Of a stretch of DNA of 32,574 nucleotides, positions 31,601 through 32,574 are shown piece by piece; the stretch's first letter is position 1; every line of letters starts with the position of its first letter. Under the pieces are notes generated by a model that worked only from the letters and a program-made list of their open reading frames with translations, ran no database searches and was not told the origin of the DNA. The stretch comes from Flavobacteriaceae bacterium UBA2000 (GTDB lineage Bacteria > Bacteroidota > Bacteroidia > Flavobacteriales > Flavobacteriaceae): assembly GCA_002335345.1 (NCBI GenBank), contig DDCS01000005.1:1-32574 (forward strand), in the 5' to 3' direction. Both the position numbers and the translations under genes were made by a program.

Positions 31601-31958
31601 CCGTTTGCCAATCGCTTTTGCCCATAACACCAGCCGAATTAGTAATGTCTTCAAATTTTAAATCTCCTTTGTTCAGGTAAAGGGCATTTGGTCCTTGATT
31701 GGCGGTGAAGTATAAGTCGGGAAGCCCATCATTATTGAGATCCCCCATAGCGAGGCCACCGCCATTGTAATAATAGAGATAATCGAGGATACTTAGACTG
31801 TCGGTTGGCGTCAAAGTATTTTTAAATTTGAGCCCCGTGGTTTCAGAATCTGGCGAAATGAATAGAGTTGATTCTTTTTTTGAGCAGCCTAAGACCCCAA
31901 AAATGAGAATAAAAATTGTCCAATATGTGTTGCGGGTAACACGCATCAAGGGGATCAT
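28653..31958 (-). CDS. VCBS/FG-GAP and ASPIC/UnbV repeat lipoprotein
   Basis: This 1101-residue protein has a lipoprotein signal (FGVLGCSKK, Cys at residue 25) and two seven-bladed-propeller-like regions. I count about twelve calcium-binding-like FG-GAP motifs of the form DxNxDGxxD, for example GDLNNDGLPDLYF, LDYDQDGDLDLYL, ADFDKDGWPDIYV, GDLDRDGDLDLVV and HDLDQDGDLDLLM. The ASPIC/UnbV domain lies in the middle (NPYAIGTKAYLYTEEG to RIIWPNGQQQWV). Such proteins sit on the cell surface of Bacteroidetes and bind glycans or partner proteins. The ATG at 31958 directly adjoins the stop of a paralogous gene, and the 3' end overlaps the haloperoxidase gene. Confidence 0.9.
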   Translation of the reverse strand: MIPLMRVTRNTYWTIFILIFGVLGCSKKESTLFISPDSETTGLKFKNTLTPTDSLSILDYLYYYNGGGLAMGDLNNDGLPDLYFTANQGPNALYLNKGDLKFEDITNSAGVMGKSDWQTGCLIFDANGDGFQDLYISAVVGINGFTGHNELYINNGDLTFTESSKAYGLDFEDFGTMSAVLDYDQDGDLDLYLLNHAVHTQESFGRVDLRYTRNPKTGDRLLRNDGNVFTDVSEQAGILGGINAYGLGISIADFDKDGWPDIYVGNDFHEDDYYYHNNQDGTFTEQLRSAFSHISRFSMGNDVADINNDGWPDLISLDMLPQSETLLKTSEGDDAVQTLKLRTQAYGYHYQYSRNMLFINQKGKNFTETALYSGVAATDWSWSALFGDYDLDGYLDLFISNGITRRPNNLDYIKFISNQEIHKQINDSRLVDQSAIEMMPSGAAVNFFYRGQKGVKFDDVSGPWGSTQLSLSGASVVGDLDRDGDLDLVVNNTDGPAGLYVNQSINQDTESQNHEHLDQNNADINPLNNQQNSGLSISLSYTPLNPYAIGTKAYLYTEEGFQYREVYPVRGFQSCSEPLLHFALPAKQSIKGLRIIWPNGQQQWVDSGLTPGFNTLKYSEKSLGLEAHPEKNPPPEFLFVPEAGNLGINFTHKEDDFSDFNDQKLIPYKVSDHGPAYLSFDFNNDGRKDILISGGKNQRTQVYTANKEGFEKEPNLGMALDSLQEFVDATVYNANGKPQLVLAAGGNSVRPSASVFENKVWPMDQLNQVGIPLEGDLANTHVVRGHENLLFVGNFCGPQDFGKAVPSYIFRDHQKILQIDNLGMITDALWMDHDQDGLMDLLVIGHWMSPRLFIQTPEGFEENIEVFPDLKGLWRRVVAHDLDQDGDLDLLMGNWGLNSKLQASMEHPMKLWHNDFDHNGASETILTTHRQGDDYPLLGLDDLAAQMVILRKQYNQYSAFANQPLTKIRGLDFDQVHVLTVNELASGYFENQEGNYQFVRFDPQLQQSPINTFLVADFNQDQNTEILVGGNYFGVIPFQGRFDSFSGAVIDHNGNIHSSADYGLDLWNKSVRHFDLISRNNQAYLIVIFNDETTEIYRIEF

Positions 31959-32574
31959 TTAAGGGAGTTGATATACTAAAGGTTTTTGATCGTTTAGGGC
32001 GACAAAAATATAGGTCTTCCCCAGGGCATCATTAAAGGGTTGGATGTGCTTGATTTCCTCACGTACGTAGAAGCCACTCTCTTTGTAGTTTTGCCAATCG
32101 AAGTTTTGCCCCCCATCGTTGAGAAGCACATTCCCGAAATCTGAGTCTAGTCTTGAAAATTGAGGTCTAAATTCATGGTTATTACCTCCAGCAATAATAT
32201 CGAGATGACCATCATTATTGACATCTACGCAGGCAATCCCGCAAATACACGAAAGTTGTGCCCTGGCTGGTAAATTGTCAAAGGTAAAGACGCCATCCCC
32301 TTGATTATAGGCGACTACTGAATGCGCATAGCGCGCTTCGAGAACTGTGGTATTGCTTAAAATTGTTGGTGTAAACAATTCTTGAATAGATTTTTTGGCA
32401 TACTCAGAGGCCTTTAAATTTTGTTTTTTAAGGGACACGAGTTGTGTCGTCATCTCCTTTTTCTGATGGATGGGCATATCCTGTCCCTCTAGGTGTTGAG
32501 AGATAATTTGTTCATAGGTGCCATTGTTGTCAAAATCATTGACCCAAAGACGCATTGGAGCGTCGGCCCGTGGT
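31959..32574 (-). CDS. C-terminal part of a second VCBS/FG-GAP protein (cut by window edge)
   Basis: The frame is open through the right edge of the window, so only the last 204 or so residues are seen. They align with the C-terminal region of the neighbouring 1101-residue protein: MRLWVNDFDNNGTYEQII here against MKLWHNDFDHNGASETIL there, then a helical linker, then CVDVNNDGHLDIIAGGNNHE against ADFNQDQNTEILVGGNYF. It is therefore a tandem paralogue. An ATG at 32555 is internal, not the real start. The stop at 31959-31961 is immediately followed by the start of the next gene, so the two are translated together. Confidence 0.85.
   Translation of the reverse strand, partial: PRADAPMRLWVNDFDNNGTYEQIISQHLEGQDMPIHQKKEMTTQLVSLKKQNLKASEYAKKSIQELFTPTILSNTTVLEARYAHSVVAYNQGDGVFTFDNLPARAQLSCICGIACVDVNNDGHLDIIAGGNNHEFRPQFSRLDSDFGNVLLNDGGQNFDWQNYKESGFYVREEIKHIQPFNDALGKTYIFVALNDQKPLVYQLP

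Noticed and set aside
1..32574. Transfer RNA genes, rRNA, CRISPR arrays, transposases, phage genes
   Set aside because: No matching conserved sequence, spaced repeats or protein motifs were seen. Very short or divergent RNA genes could be missed by eye.

Overview
The window looks like a chromosomal segment of a marine member of the Flavobacteriaceae (Bacteroidetes). The pointers are promoter elements of the TAnnTTTG type, a mevalonate-pathway gene group, short lipoprotein signals, an arginine decarboxylase/agmatinase/deoxyhypusine-synthase-like operon (flavobacteria are known for homospermidine), a vanadium haloperoxidase beside FG-GAP/VCBS lipoproteins, and an arsenosugar biosynthesis operon. 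I see no rRNA, tRNA, CRISPR array, insertion sequence or phage gene. Genus-level placement is not possible from the sequence alone.

Layout, plus strand (1-8708): a small exported 13-residue-repeat protein (DUF6150-like); diphosphomevalonate decarboxylase, a GHMP kinase of mevalonate kinase type and a UbiA prenyltransferase, probably one isoprenoid operon; an RsuA/RluB-type pseudouridine synthase that lacks the catalytic aspartate; a 328-base gap with a promoter and a striking nested inverted repeat; then speA-speB-deoxyhypusine synthase-like genes with overlapping ends (arginine to agmatine to putrescine, and probably on to homospermidine), a small acidic protein and a VOC-fold protein.

8681-12472: a minus-strand pair (beta-propeller lipoprotein, polytopic GT-C glycosyltransferase) diverges from a plus-strand M28 peptidase lipoprotein with a PDZ domain. 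The 31-base divergent gap holds two promoter -7 boxes fused into one perfect palindrome.

12478-22072 (minus): thirteen co-directional genes with tiny gaps or 4-base overlaps, read from 22072 leftward: AhpD-like peroxidase-like protein, radical SAM ArsS, exported rhodanese, CofC-like transferase, purine nucleoside phosphorylase, ArsM methyltransferase, exported DUF547 protein, a second arsenosugar-type glycosyltransferase, a MerT-like three-helix membrane protein with a Cys-Cys pair, a DPM1-like GT2, a cellulose-synthase-like GT2, and an LpxR-like outer-membrane protein. This is the arsenosugar pathway; the extension toward membrane glycosyltransferases and a lipid deacylase homologue is the most interesting point in the window. 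(The count is twelve genes certain by name plus the option that the neighbouring PD40/GT-C pair belongs functionally; the listed genes number twelve.) 

22202-26405 (minus): sodium/sugar symporter, PfkB sugar kinase and SLC45-like sugar carrier form a sugar-uptake operon preceded by a LacI-type operator-like palindrome and two inverted copies of a 17-base motif able to form a pseudoknot. 26406-32574 (minus): a membrane-anchored SRPBCC/GyrI-like protein, a vanadium haloperoxidase lipoprotein, a 1101-residue VCBS/ASPIC-UnbV lipoprotein and the C-terminal end of a paralogue that runs off the window.
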